Shown here piece by piece: positions 23,263-34,510 of a stretch of DNA of 64,000 bases (its first letter is position 1; the number at the start of each line of letters is the position of its first letter). The translations under genes were made by a program, and so were the position numbers. The DNA comes from Symsagittifera roscoffensis. Taxonomy: Eukaryota; Xenacoelomorpha; Acoela; Convolutidae. The stretch covers positions 2,666,001 to 2,730,000 of the forward strand of contig NC_087068.1 in the NCBI RefSeq assembly GCF_963678635.1. The letters run 5' to 3'. The notes under the pieces are model-generated. The model had not been told where the DNA came from and did not search any database. It saw nothing but the letters and a program-made list of their open reading frames with translations.

Positions 23263-23927
23263 TTTCTTTGGTTCATTTTTCTATTGTGCGCTGCTTTGTG
23301 GTTTCCAATTAGACTGATAATTATCAAGCAAACTAAAGCTATAAATCAGTATTCTGTTGAAGAGCTCAATTGCGCCGTGTTCCTATTGTACAGTTGGTTC
23401 AATACGATTGTAAAGTTAGCTTTTCAAGCGTAATTTTTTTACTTAGTCATTTAAGTAATGGTTTTATATATAGTTTCTTAAAATAGTTTTTGTTGGATTG
23501 TCTTTTCATATTTTTAGTAAAAGATCAAATCAATACAATTGGCATTACTGCCTTTTTTGTTCATTGACACTCAATATGGATTTATTATTTTTCGCTTTAT
23601 TAAAATTCCAGTCTAAAGAAAGAATTCAAGTCAGTAATTTTAAAAACTTACTTTCTATTTGATCTATTTTTCGAATAAAATTTATATTTTAATATCTGGC
23701 CGATGAACTTCCTGTCAGCTAAAATTATATATTTTGGGGCACAAATAGAACCTTGCTCGAAGTGAATTGTTTTGATCCGGGAACTTCCGTTCTAAATGAC
23801 AATTTTCGAAGCCAAAAAACTTGTTCGATAAGCACGGGGTTTGCAACAAGTACTAGACTTTTTTTTACTTGCAAATAACTTTGTTCACGATACTCATCCA
23901 TCTCCTGGGCTCATTTATCTAAAAAAA

Positions 23928-23995
23928 ATCGAAATAATAATCATAATAATCATAATAATAATCATAAAAATAATAAAAATAATATAAGAAATAAG
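23928..23995. repeat. Impure AAT/CATAAT microsatellite
   Basis: Runs of AATAATCATAATAATCATAAT pass into AAAAATAAT units. It lies just left of the 595-bp palindrome. Confidence 0.8.
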
Positions 23996-24007
23996 ATTGA
24001 ATTAAAT

Positions 24008-24602
24008 CCGCAAGGCGTGGCTTAGTTGCTCTGAGTCATTGATAACAAAGTTAGTAAAAGAAAGTTAAAAACCATGACTGTGGATAAACTGAGTACTTAA
24101 ATGTTCGTAGTTTGTCAACCAATAACAGATTCAATTTCTTTCTAAAGATTACAGGTCCTTAAAAATGATCAAAGCCAGGCAAATCGTTCAATCTCACGAG
24201 GGTGTTTGACATTTCTGCGACACGGTAAAAATTTTCACAAAGTTTGCTACGTGTTATTAATGGCATTCTCAAAAACGTCATGTTTCCCGTTCGATTTGAA
24301 TGGCCCTGATTCAAGTCAAACGGAAAAGACATTTTGAGAATGCCAATGATAACACGGAGCAAATTTTGTGAAATTTTTTTTTACCGTGTCGCAGAAATAT
24401 CAAACACCCTCGCGAGATCGAACATTTTTTCCTGGCTGTGATCCTTTTCAAGAACTTGTAACATTTAGAAAAAATTTGAACCTGTTATTGGTTGACAAAG
24501 TACAAACATTTAAATACTCGATTTATCCAGAGTCATGGTTTTTAAGTTTATTTCACTAACTTTGTTTTCAATGACTAAAAGCAACTAATCCCCTCCTTGC
24601 GG
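24008..24602. mobile_element. 595-bp palindromic fold-back element
   Basis: Left arm 24008-24300 and right arm 24310-24602 are inverted copies over their full length, about 85% identical by eye, with a loop of roughly 10-20 nt at 24305. The termini are CCGCAAGG / CCTTGCGGG. Long matching blocks include GTTGTCAACCAATAACAG-type, CGAGGGTGTTTGA and TTCTGCGACACGGTAAAAA strings read inward from both sides. No transposase and no convincing target duplication were found. It could be a fold-back MITE, or a gene-size inverted duplication whose transcript would form a long hairpin RNA. Confidence 0.8.
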
Positions 24603-25633
24603 GTCGAATGTTTTTTTTTTGTTTGCAAACTAGAGATCTTGTGCTTTTTCGGATTAATGTACGTCTGCATACTGTTGCCGGCTTAGTTCCACTGAAATTT
24701 TTTACTTGAAAATTCAGCTTCTTTCTAGCATTCTGAAAGCTCCTCGTATACTTTTTTTTAAATGGTGCACGTTATTTTGTTCCAGATATTTTGCTTCTTT
24801 CGATTGAAGCAGGCTGCTTGGTACTGCTGTTTCAGCACCGCGCACAAATTATATCCCTTTCTACTTGATATTGTTGTTGACAAATCAGAACTACTTTTTT
24901 TCTGATTTTCATTTTTTTGGTTTTGTTGAACTTTGTAGTAAATCACTTAAAAATTTAAAACTAGCTTAAATGTTTCGGGTTTTAACTTGATAATTTTAAT
25001 TTTCCCCTTTTTCACGACACCCTTACGACCAACATTGTTCTAAAAACGCTGTAGTTTATACAAAAAGATCTACGAAGAAAAAATTAACCATAAAAATAAC
25101 TAGAAACTTCCGTTAAAACTGCAGGTATTTATTACCTCTATTCTACAAATCGGGAAATTTTGGATCAGTTTTGGTTCAGAATTTTCCTAAATTCTTTTTC
25201 TAAAATGATCGCGTGATGACTATTTTAAAAAATTTTCAGACTTTGCTGCTGTGAGAAAAATTGTGTTGATCAAAAACAATCGGAAACTTTTGTTTTGTTG
25301 AGCAATTTATTGGAAGAAACGAGTAATCAAGTAACAAACAATAATTTTTGACTCTACATTTCAGTTTTACATTCTAAACTAACAATTTTGCGAAGAAAAA
25401 TTATTTGGTATCTATATTTAATCCCAAAAAAACGTCAATGAATCAATTTAATAAAAATGATTGTTTCTAAGTATTTGTTTTTGACTGTTCTGTTTTGTAA
25501 ATTAATGAATTTGAAGGACACTAAGCAAACAAATCTCTCCAAAAAAATGGCAGTGTTTTAAAAAGCAAGAAAAGTTCTCTCGGTTGACGGACCCAGAAGT
25601 TTTTCTAAAGGCGCCTTTGGCGGCAATATATAC
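24603..25633. other. Non-coding stretch
   Basis: AT-rich DNA with no gene or repeat that I could recognise. Confidence 0.3.
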
Positions 25634-25755
25634 TATTTTTTAGGGGGGAGCGTGCGCCGAAAAAACGCGAGCTCGGAAAATCGTTTTGGTCGACCTAAAA
25701 AAAGTCGACAAAATTTTCGAAAACTTTTTGAAATTCCGCCCCCCTCGTAAAAAAT
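25634..25755. mobile_element. Small fold-back repeat, relative of a segment in the U blocks
   Basis: The left end ATTTTTTAGGGGGGAGCG and the right end CGCCCCCCTCGTAAAAAAT are inverted complements with small gaps. The interior (GGAGCG...CTCGAAAA.TC, TTTGGTCGACC, AAA.TCGACAAAATTTT) and the following ATCCGCCTCTGC match a segment at 33316-33420 and its copies in all U blocks. Non-coding, about 120 bp. Confidence 0.55.
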
Positions 25756-26548
25756 CTTAGATCCGCCTCTGCGTACATTTTTTAACACTTAGTCTAGAAG
25801 CCTAGAACGGAAATAGTTTCTAAATTTGAAGTATGCAGCATTGTTATATCTATAATCTTAAGCCACTTTTGGAAAACTGGAACAAAAAAGGACCTCTTAC
25901 TTGGTGAGGATATTTTCTGGCTGACAGCCTCCCCCCACCCCCGCAAATCCATGCCTGCATTTGACTTTTCCCACTTTAAATTGATTTTTCTATGCGGGTT
26001 TGCAACACTCGACTATTTTTTACTGTTTGATTAATTTAGTCAATGCTGTCTTTTTACTAGTCAAATTTAAAAAAATATATGAGGGCATTTAGGTTCCGAT
26101 TATCTTTTAAATACCATCGTTAAGTACAGTTTATTTCTATTCGGCAATAAACTTGTATTTGAAACGCTATAGAAAACGTCTTTTTGGCAGCCAAATCATC
26201 CTTAAACTTTGAAAGAAATCGGGAATTCGAATCGAAATCAATTAAATCATTCTCACTGCCTTTCGTAATTTGTAAGCTAAGTCATGAAAAACAAAATTAT
26301 ATTCCTAATCGATTTAGTCTGCTTCATTTGTGTCTTATTATGCTGATCGGAGATTCTGAAGATTTTTCAGACAAAAAGACGCCATGCTCCATTTAAATAA
26401 ATTTAGAGAAGGGCTGCTTGGCCTCTCGAATTTCTATTTTGCTTGAAAGTACTGAACTGAGCATAGCAATTAAACCCATTGTTTGCAATGAAATTGATAT
26501 CATTAGCCTTCATTTGATGGTACTTTATATCTGGGAATTTTGAATCCC

Positions 26549-26616
26549 TATTTAAACACTTTTCAATCGCAAATACACTTTAGATATCCGTGCGGGACCA
26601 AGATGAGCTTGTAAGT
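26549..26616 (+). promoter_or_regulatory. Possible promoter and minimal first coding exon
   Basis: TATTTAAA (26549-26556) is followed about 50 bp later by ATGAGCTT (26603-26610), which abuts a consensus donor, GTAAGT. This layout fits a TATA promoter with a short 5' leader and a start exon encoding only Met-Ser plus two bases. An AG also precedes it (CACTTTAG ending at 26582). No downstream exon was found before the family-F repeat at 26654, so this is only a suggestion. Confidence 0.25.
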
Positions 26617-26653
26617 ACCTCCCATTTTGCAAAACTTCGTCATATACATTAAT

Positions 26654-27286
26654 ACAAGACTGCTCGTATCAGGGCGAAGCCCTGAATGTTCCGACTGCAT
26701 TTTAAAGTTTTATGGAGCAGTAGAAGCATTAAAAAATTAAATGTAATAAAATAAAACGAAAAACTTTTTTCCTCTAAAATTTGAAATTTTTTATAAAAAT
26801 TATCCACCCCATACGCCATATAAAGTACAAAAGGATAGATTTCGCTCCTTGTAGCAAATCAATTACGGCAAATAAGCTTCTTTCAACCAATTTAAAACGA
26901 TTTTAAAATGGATTATCTCCGCTTACGCTTACGCGAAATTTTAAACCCATTGGCCAAAACGGCAATCTTTAAATCCCCATAACTTTAAGAAAATTGATCA
27001 CTGGTGAAATATCTTTTCAAATTTAAGCTTAGGACAACAAAACCTTTTGAATGATATAAAAAATTCCGTCAAAAATGGCTAGTTAAAAAGTCAAAAATTG
27101 TCTGAAAAAAACCCACCCGAGCACAAATTTTCCGTTTTTTCGTTTTTTCGTAAATTATTATTTAGTAGAGTAATTTCTTTAGAAATTACAAAACTTTATA
27201 ACTTCGAAATTTGTTTGAAGAAAAAAAACCCACCCCGAGCGCAAAAATTCTATCACTCACTTTTGTATCGAAAGTCGGAAAAATAA
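26654..27286 (-). mobile_element. Family-F repeat, reverse copy with internal partial duplication
   Basis: It begins at ACAAGACTGCTCGTAT followed by the perfect terminal hairpin CAGGGCGAAGCCCTG and GTTCCGACT, and ends near AAAGTCGGAA. The distal end is duplicated: CCCACC(CC)GAGC(A/G)CAAA occurs near 27114 and again near 27231, separated by about 115 bp. Otherwise collinear with the other F copies. Confidence 0.75.
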
Positions 27287-27304
27287 TCCAAAAACAGAAT
27301 TGTT

Positions 27305-27774
27305 GTGGAATCCGCAACATTGCTATTTTTTTATCTTCTTTGCTGTTTCCAATTCCACATTCTACAGAAAAATTGCTAAAACACTGTATTGCTTGATACC
27401 GCTCCAAAAACATCAATTTTGCGGAATGCGCAATAAAATTTGTGGAATCTGGAACAATCTGTGGAATCCTTAAACAAGTATTACAAGTGTTTAGTAAATT
27501 AAGTTGTCGTGGAATCCGCAACTGTTAATAGAATCCGCATATTATTAGCGGAACCCGCAAATTGCAAGCGGAATCCGCATAAAGTTGCAAAAACCGCTAA
27601 CATTTGCAAAATCCAGAATGACTACCGATATTCGCTCCTTGCGGAATCTGCAATAAAACTAATGCGCCGACAAAATTTACGCTTCAGGTATTTGTACCCG
27701 GAATCCACGGAAATTTTGTTAGAAAAATTTATTACATTTTGGAACACTTTTAAAGACTTTTCTCTGGAATCCAG
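27305..27774. repeat. Cluster of GCGGAATCCGC-like short palindromes
   Basis: About ten variants of one 11-bp motif, a palindrome around a central A, occur at irregular spacing: 27305, 27421, 27442, 27461, 27509, 27531, 27548, 27568, 27641, 27698 and 27764. The copies at 27568 (GCGGAATCCGC) and 27764 (CTGGAATCCAG) are both perfect inverted pairs although their outer bases differ. No coding frame explains the motif, and it is rare outside this interval. Confidence 0.7.
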
Positions 27775-27969
27775 GAATATGCAGATACAAAATTGTGCGC
27801 TTAGCCAGTGCACAGTTTTGTTTTGCCTCGTAATGTAATACATAAGAAATCAAATTATCTACAATATTACAGTTTAATGTAATTTTGTCTTGGTTAAACT
27901 CGCAAAATAATGAAATTTTTACTTCTTCTTCAACTTGCTTTTTATTGAAACTTCGCAAACTCGAGGTTC

Positions 27970-28045
27970 CTTCTCACTTGGTCTAGTGTTAATGCCGTCG
28001 GCCTTGCTTTCTAAGATCTGGGGTTCGACTATCGGCCGGACTTTA
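27970..28045 (+). pseudogene. tRNA-like sequence (tRNA pseudogene or SINE head)
   Basis: A-box-like TTGGTCTAGTGTT (27979-27991) and B-box-like GGTTCGACTAT (28022-28032) have tRNA-like spacing, and a T run follows near 28047. A cloverleaf does not close: the 5' TTCCTTC and 3' GGCCGGA do not pair, and the T-stem is imperfect. Most likely a dead tRNA gene or SINE relic. Confidence 0.5.
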
Positions 28046-28544
28046 TTTTTTTTAGTATATATGCAACTGAAAAAAAATCGCTTAAAATTGGATTGTTGGT
28101 CTTAATTGTCACATCATGTCGACTTTCTTTGTCGTTTAGGCAAACTTTAATGCAAGTGCAAAATTTTTTATTTGTAGGTTCAGGGAGATGGACTTAAAAA
28201 ATTTTTTTAAACTAACTAGTTTTTTGGCTCAGCAGGTGTCTGCTCATAGATTGTCGGCTTAGTTGCCGCATCATTGATTTTTCTTTTCTTTTGTTATAGG
28301 CAACTTTTTTGTAGTTCAAAGTTCAAAATTTGTTCATTCTAGTCTCAGTTGGGACTTGAAACTATAAAAGTTTTAAATGGAAACATACTTTTTCAGCTCA
28401 AACTATGTCTGTTGAAAGATTCCAGGCTTTATTTTCTCTTCACTAGTTTGGTTCCGTTGCTAATTTCGCTTTAGTTATTCTGGTTTGTTAGACTAAAATG
28501 AATTTCTATCGAAAATTAGTTTTTTGGCAGAACTATTTTCCCCA
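28046..28544. other. Spacer before the duplicated blocks
   Basis: A GCAGGTGTCTGCTCATAGATTGTCGGCTTA-type segment near 28242 resembles the DNA flanking the LINE insertion at 8765-8800, suggesting an old dispersed repeat. No gene. Confidence 0.35.
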
Positions 28545-29235
28545 CCGTTTTCTAATTTTTTGACTTTTTATGTTTTTTATTTGAGTTTAATCGCAAGTGG
28601 TGCAAAACTCCGCTCCATCTAGGTGATTAATCAAAACTTTTAACTGGAGTATTTCAAGAATAAAGAATTGATTTTAAGAGGCTGCTTAGAAGTTTTTACT
28701 CTCATGTTTTAATTGCATTGTCTTATCTAAATAATGGTGAAATTACAGCAGTTAAACGGCCAGCGGTGAAAAAAAATACGAAAATCTTTGAAAAAATGCA
28801 GTCAATCAAGTAAAAAAAAACTTTTAGCTTTTGGCACACTGACACATTTGACAATTTTGGCTAACTGATATTTTGGCTCATTATTATGCCACCATAATTT
28901 TGTGGAGAGAAATCATTTGAGTTCTTTTCAAATAGTTTACTTTTTTAACCGAATCAGTGTTTATTTCTTTCTTTTGAAGTTCCAACATGCCAAAGTGCTT
29001 GCTGGTCGAAGATACAGTAAATTTTTAAGTGTCATTCGAGGCTATATTAAATGTTCAAAACTTTTGAATGGGAGGAATCTAGACCAAAAAAAATTAGCCT
29101 TGGAGGCTCACTCTAGGTTACTTCGTTCTAAATTTATCTAACTCTTGTCTTACTGCTGGTAGCAGATGTAGCGGTACACTTTTTTGGTTTTAGTTGAATT
29201 GGTTTTATGGGATCGGAAAAATGAGTGGAATTTAT

Positions 29236-29900
29236 TTACATTTTTATTTTTCCGATTCTATTGAAACGTGGAAAAGTTTTTAAAATTGTTTCTTTTTTTT
29301 TCACTAATCCGATGGAATTCACAATTGACTGACTTTTAGGAGTAATCCTGAAGTTAGGAAAGAGTTTCTGGGCTAGTTTTAGCCCGTCGTGGGGAATATT
29401 GTCGATTCCAAGAATTTGGCGTTCATGACCGCCTGTAATGAAAAATGCTGTTTTATTGTATGACCATCCGTTATATCTGGTTGATTCTATGATTTCACAA
29501 TTTATGCTTATCAGTCGTCTGTAAAGGGGGCTATTCTCATGCGCGAAGGACCGAATGCGCGAAAAAACTCGTGAGCAAATGGCCGAAAATAAAATTAGCC
29601 GAAAGACAAATTTTAAAAAGAAGCAATTGCCATTCAATTTAATGAAGCAATATTTTGCTTCTTTCATAACCAAGCTCATAAAATTTGTTCTTTTTATTTC
29701 TCTTTCGGTCCTTTGCGTATGAGGGATTCCACCGTCTGTAAAGCCACAGTAGACATCCTAGAATTCCGTTCTATTAGATTGATTTTCAAATACAGGCCAA
29801 GCAATTTCAATTCAGGGAGTACGTTTGATTTAGGAAGCTCACTGGGCTCGCTGAATCCTTTTGAATGTTTGGTTGAACATAGTTTTATTTTACCAGATAA
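29236..29900 (-). pseudogene. Ty3/Gypsy pol relic (protease-to-RT linker) in block A copy 1
   Basis: Minus-strand translation, with the inserted MITE set aside, gives LPELKL-type and NSRMSTVALQTVE segments, then STRYNGWSYN, GGHERQILGIDNIPHDGL and FPRFNRIGKIK. Further left (29235-29100), a KPIQLKPKK segment follows in broken frame. This order resembles the stretch between protease and reverse transcriptase in Gypsy polyproteins. Stops, frameshifts and the MITE insertion make it non-functional. It differs from the intact-order element at 57.7-64 kb. Confidence 0.5.
29527..29732. mobile_element. MULE-like MITE with 11-bp target duplication, short form
   Basis: Perfect 11-bp direct repeats CGTCTGTAAAG flank the element at 29516-29526 and 29733-29743. 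The left terminal repeat GGGGCTATTCTCATGCGCGA continues to GAATGCGCGAAAA. Here the right terminal repeat is partly deleted (TTCGGTCCTTTGCGTATGAG). The 9-11-bp duplication and the terminal repeats of about 40 bp fit Mutator-like elements. The longer sibling is at 39901-40271. Confidence 0.75.
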
Positions 29901-32900
29901 ATATTCAAAAACTTCTTTATTTTTTCCCTTTCTTTATAGATTATTGCCATAACGCTGAGTGCCAAATAATCGCCGTTGTCACTTTTTCCAGCCTCTGACT
30001 TTGCATATATCACACCTCAGCATTCTGTATGTTCATGGTTATTTACAACAGGTTGAGTCGACGGATATACAAATTCGGCATACACAACTTCTTTATTATT
30101 GGCATTATCTACATTTTTCTTTCCAGATTTTCAATTTTGTGCTGATTTTCCTCTAAAGTTTACAAGACGTACAGAGAGCGTGTTTTGCGGGACATAGTGC
30201 GAGGTGTCCTTTGACGATTTTTTCACCATTTTTCATATAAGCACTTTGTCTATCTACAGCTATCATTGGCTCTTGTTTATTCAACTGCCTGTGATTATTT
30301 TTTAGAAATACTATGTACAGTTTGTGAAGGTTAAAAATTAGTATGCATCTTGAGATGATTCAAAGACCCATCTCATCCAACAAGGCTACAATAGAGGATT
30401 CGAGTGCTAGTAGGGTTTTAGTCTTTCTTTTCTTTTGAACGCAGGGTTTCAGTTTTTCTTTTCTTTCAGTCTTTCTTTTCTAAAGATTACTGGGATTCAT
30501 TTGTCTTTTCTGCTGGAAATGTCGCTTTTCTTTGCCGTCTCAGCTAGGTCGCCCAGAAACTGTTCCAATGACAAAATGAGAGGCATCATTCGTTGCCATC
30601 TCAACTAGTGTGCCCAGAAACTGCTCCAATGCCAGAATCAGAGGAATCTTCGTTTTGCCAGAATGAGAGGACGCCTCTCGTGCAAGATTTGTTCACAGGT
30701 GACTGCGCCGAATTAAAATGTACTAACGCTCTAATTGAATAGTTCTTATCATGAATAAAAAGTAAATAATAGTGTTCAAACAAATTGTGATAGCACTGAA
30801 CTCGCTCACTTCGAATGAGATCGCTGTGATATAGTCAAGGTCGCCGACGACCTGTTAAGACAAATTAAAAATAAAACAATGAAGCACTCACAACACACAT
30901 CACTCATGACTATGGTCTTGCTTTTTGCCACCATTACGAGGCCAAATTGTGTACTTTAAGAATTGAAAGTGGATTATACAACAAGGACGTTCTTTTTGTT
31001 CTTTCTTTGTTTTTTCGTTTACTTGGATTGTTCCGACAAAATTTTAATCAAAGACTTGTCCATCGATTCCAGAAACCTACACGCATCAAATTGTTCGCTT
31101 ATCTACCACACAGTTTGACCCCTTAATGACTCGCTTTTCCTGTTTTTGTAGGTACCAGTCTCTCTTCGAATGGTTCATTTCTGATGATACTTTAAACTTG
31201 TAGATTGGTTCTGGTTGGTTTACTTAACAGCTTTTGCTCAATCCCTTAATTGTTCATGCGTTTTTTGTTGCTATTTTGGCTGTATACTTCAAGTATTCTA
31301 TTCTGATCCACTGGTTGCGCCATGTCTCTGAACAACTGATTCTATCTTTGTTTCGACTGTTGAAAATGGGAAGGAACTTTGTATTCGGGTGTAATTTAGT
31401 TTTTTCTTTTTTCCATGCATAATCAGGTACCATATATAATCATCAAACTGAATCGAGCGATTTACAAAATTGCAGCGCTAAAACTTGTAATTCAGACGAT
31501 GAAAATATCCCCCTTTGTCGAGAAAATTCGGCTCAAATTTTATGATTATTAGTTCAAGTTTGAGCAAGTAAAGCCATCGAGTGACGTTCGTTATATTACC
31601 ATTTACTTTTTTTAGACCTAAAAGCTGAAAAGAATTAATTTCACTGAGAAATTTTTTTTGCTGGTATAACTTAATGCTTTCATGGCAATTTTCTAGAAAA
31701 TTTTCATGGCAAAAAATAGCAACCATTGAAAAAAAATTTTTGTAAAATTTTTTGTTGATTTTTCCTTTTTTAAGACAAAGATTGTCAATTAAGCTTATTT
31801 ACCTAAGTTTCCACGTGGTTGCTTTGTTCTCAATTCGCACCTTGACACCAATTTGAAAAAAAAACAGAAAAAAAAAACATTTTTTTAATGAGTCTCGTCG
31901 GACAGTTCTGTGCTACTTGCCCAGCACACGGCTATACTTTTCAATATTCAATTATGGCACGCAGCCAGCGTAACAACGGTTCCTGGACGGCGGGTTCTGA
32001 GGTCAAAAATGTTAAATTAGAATATCCCTAAGCGTTAGTAGAAACAAACTTTTTTCAATGTTTAATTGGCGTTTCTGCAATTAATTATTTTTGTTCTTGA
32101 AAAACATACAGCATGTTAGACAAACTTCAAGGCCAACGCGAGTTTCAAGGTAACTTAAAACTGCAGTTTTATTGGAACAGTTGGTCTTGCAGTTTCTTAC
32201 CAAGTAAATATACTAAGTTATATGAGTTTGACAATTACTTAAGGAATTGATTGATAACGTATAAAAACCTTTTAATAAAAGTTTTTTTTAAACTGTTTTT
32301 TTTTGTAGATGACCTGTATACATTAGACGGTAAGGGCAGAGCAACCGGCTCCTTTTTTGTCTGTAATAATTTTGGAGCTCTTAGTCGCCTAAAAACCACC
32401 CAAAAACGTTCCCCTAATTTCAAATAAAGGATTTTCCTCTGGCTAAAAAATTAACGAAGCATTCCTTTGTGTTTCTACTTTCGAATAAAATGACGGAATG
32501 TTTGGTTTTTTGCTGGAAGTGGTTGGCTGCTCTAACTTTGGGAGAAAGTGACGAAATGTGCCCGGAATGGTTTCTTTTCTCCGGACAAATGTCGACTTTA
32601 CACCGTAACATTGCGCATTTAGCAGAATTAAAAGGTTAAAAAACGTAAAAAACACACATCAAAAGTTATATCGCGAAAGGGGAGTGGAAATACATCTTCT
32701 TGTATTTAATTAGCGCGCGAAAGATGATTTTCGAAAAAAAATCAAAAAATTTATATATTTTTTTGAAAAAATTAAATTGAACTTTATTCCATCGAGCTTA
32801 TACGACAGTCAAAAAATAAAGGCTTCACCCTGATACAAGCAGTCTTGTTTTTTTTTCTCCAGATAAAGTTCTTTCTCCAGGCAGTATGTTTTCCTCTTTT

Positions 32901-33229
32901 ATATGAAATTACGGCTGAACTCGTATTGTTACGATGTAAAGTATGAAGAACAAATGTGTTCACAATTGTTTTTTCTTCACCATGCCAAGCAAGGGCAGGT
33001 GTTTGGGCATTTTCTCCTCCCCATCAGGAATTTGACTACCTCACCAACCAAAGGGTTCCAATTTGGTTCTAATATGTGGCATCCATTTCGGACGACCAAC
33101 TCTAGAGCTTTTCTGTCGCCCAAATATACTAATTTAAAGTAGAATGGGCGCCAAAAAAAAACGAAATTGTTTGGTCAATTTTTACCTATTTTTTACCTGT
33201 TTTTTTTTTTAAAACTTGGCTGCGGCGCA

Positions 33230-33312
33230 AAAAATTTTGTCAAAACAGGGACTCACTAGTGATTTTGTCAAAACAGGGATTCAAAACAGGGACTCACAGG
33301 GATTTTGTCAAT
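33230..33312. repeat. Short minisatellite in block U, variable copy number
   Basis: Three to four units of TTTTGTCAAAACAGGGA(C/T)TCA with extra CACTAGTG or CACAGG inserts. The corresponding place in U copy 2 (36945-36965) and U copy 4 (46125-46160) has only one or two units, so this tract has changed length since the duplications. Confidence 0.65.
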
Positions 33313-34338
33313 AGTGTTTCTGGGAGCGCTCGAAAAATCAATTTGGTCAACCTAAGAAAACTCGACAAAATTTTTTGGAAAAATCACGCCTCAAGAAAAT
33401 CCTTGATCTGCCCCTGATGCCAAGTTTCATTGCATTAAAATTATAATATATTTCTTTCAAAATTGAAATTCAAATGTGAGAGGAAAGTGAAAAATAGCAT
33501 TAACGTTTCAAACTATTCATTATAGTCGTTCTGAGCTCAAATTAAAAAAAAAAAATTCTTGAAATTTAGCAATACTCCATAAACCTTCAAAATGCTGTCG
33601 AAACATTCAAGGCTTTGCTCTGGTACGACCAGTCTTGCTTAATTTGTTTAATGTTTGAGTAGGTTTGAGTATCAGACGTCATTTGATGTCATACTCTTTT
33701 ATCCTAACTTACGGATATCCTATTAAAATCAGATTTCATTCGTCGATGTCTAACAGAAAGGAAAAAGTGCTGATAGTTAATTGGAAATGAAGTTTCCTGT
33801 CTTTTTCTTGATAAGGAAGCTCGCATGTCAATTAATTCGGGAAATAAGAGTTGAGTTGTTCTTTCTCGTCGCACAAAATATGAAACATGAAAGCAAAACA
33901 TATCCAGCCATTGAACAGAAAACGTGAAAATGAGAATAATGGCTTTCAAAACTTCCTTTGTGTGATTTTTTAATTGATTCAATCCCTTCAATCTGGCATA
34001 TCGCGACAGTACAGCAGTGCCGAAGTCCAACACTACCAAAAATCAAAATCTTGTTCAACAGTGCCAAAAATTAAGAAAATTAATTCTTAGAAATACCATT
34101 AGAGAATTTGTGCTTAGCGTGGTTTCGAGGTCTCGTCAAAAGTGATTGTCGTCATAACAGCTGTCAACTTATCTGCCGGACAGCATCCCAAATTAATGAC
34201 AAGTAATTTTTATTCAAATGGACGAAATTTGAAAACAAAAATGGCTATTTTATTTGATGCCACTTATTAACTTGTTAAACAAACAACAGTTATCCAAACG
34301 CGGTGTCATTATGTTTTTTGAACAATTTTTTATCTCAG

Positions 34339-34408
34339 CAAAATGTTTAAATTTCCTCTCAGTTTAAATCCAAACAAAAAAGTATTCATGCAAAACGGAT
34401 ACACAGCA
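34339..34408 (+). other. Splice-bounded candidate exon inside block U (four copies)
   Basis: An acceptor (TTTTTTATCTCAG ending at 34338) and a consensus donor (GCA|GTAAGT at 34409) enclose a 22-codon frame starting ATG at 34343. A possible partner starts after ACATTTTCAG at 35709 in matching phase 0 and reaches a stop at 35798, giving 51 residues. The layout recurs near 37995, 47190 and 50840, but the partner exon is absent from truncated U copy 2. A Leu-to-Phe change separates copies. This may be chance; no protein similarity was recognised. Confidence 0.2.
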
Positions 34409-34510
34409 GTAAGTAGACAATGGCGGTTTCATACTTGTTAGTAAGAAGACAAATTCCTATTAATCAATGAGATTCGAGAAAAGAAAGCAAACATGCGATT
34501 TTATTAATTA

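Larger units (their letters stand above)
28545..32500. repeat. Segmental block A, copy 1
   Basis: Direct duplicate of block A copy 2 at 38925-42980 (offset 10381 at the left, 10461 at the right; the difference is the sum of indels). Homology starts at TTTTTTGACTT.TTATG. The block contains a Gypsy pol relic, a MULE-like MITE and otherwise non-coding DNA. Copy 1 carries a local doubling at 30533-30650 (two GCCATCTCA.CTAG...CCCAGAAACTG segments) where copy 2 has one. Confidence 0.85.

Noticed and set aside
28902-29141. Plus-strand 79-codon frame repeated at 39283
   Set aside because: It lies antisense to the Gypsy pol relic and recurs through the block A duplication.
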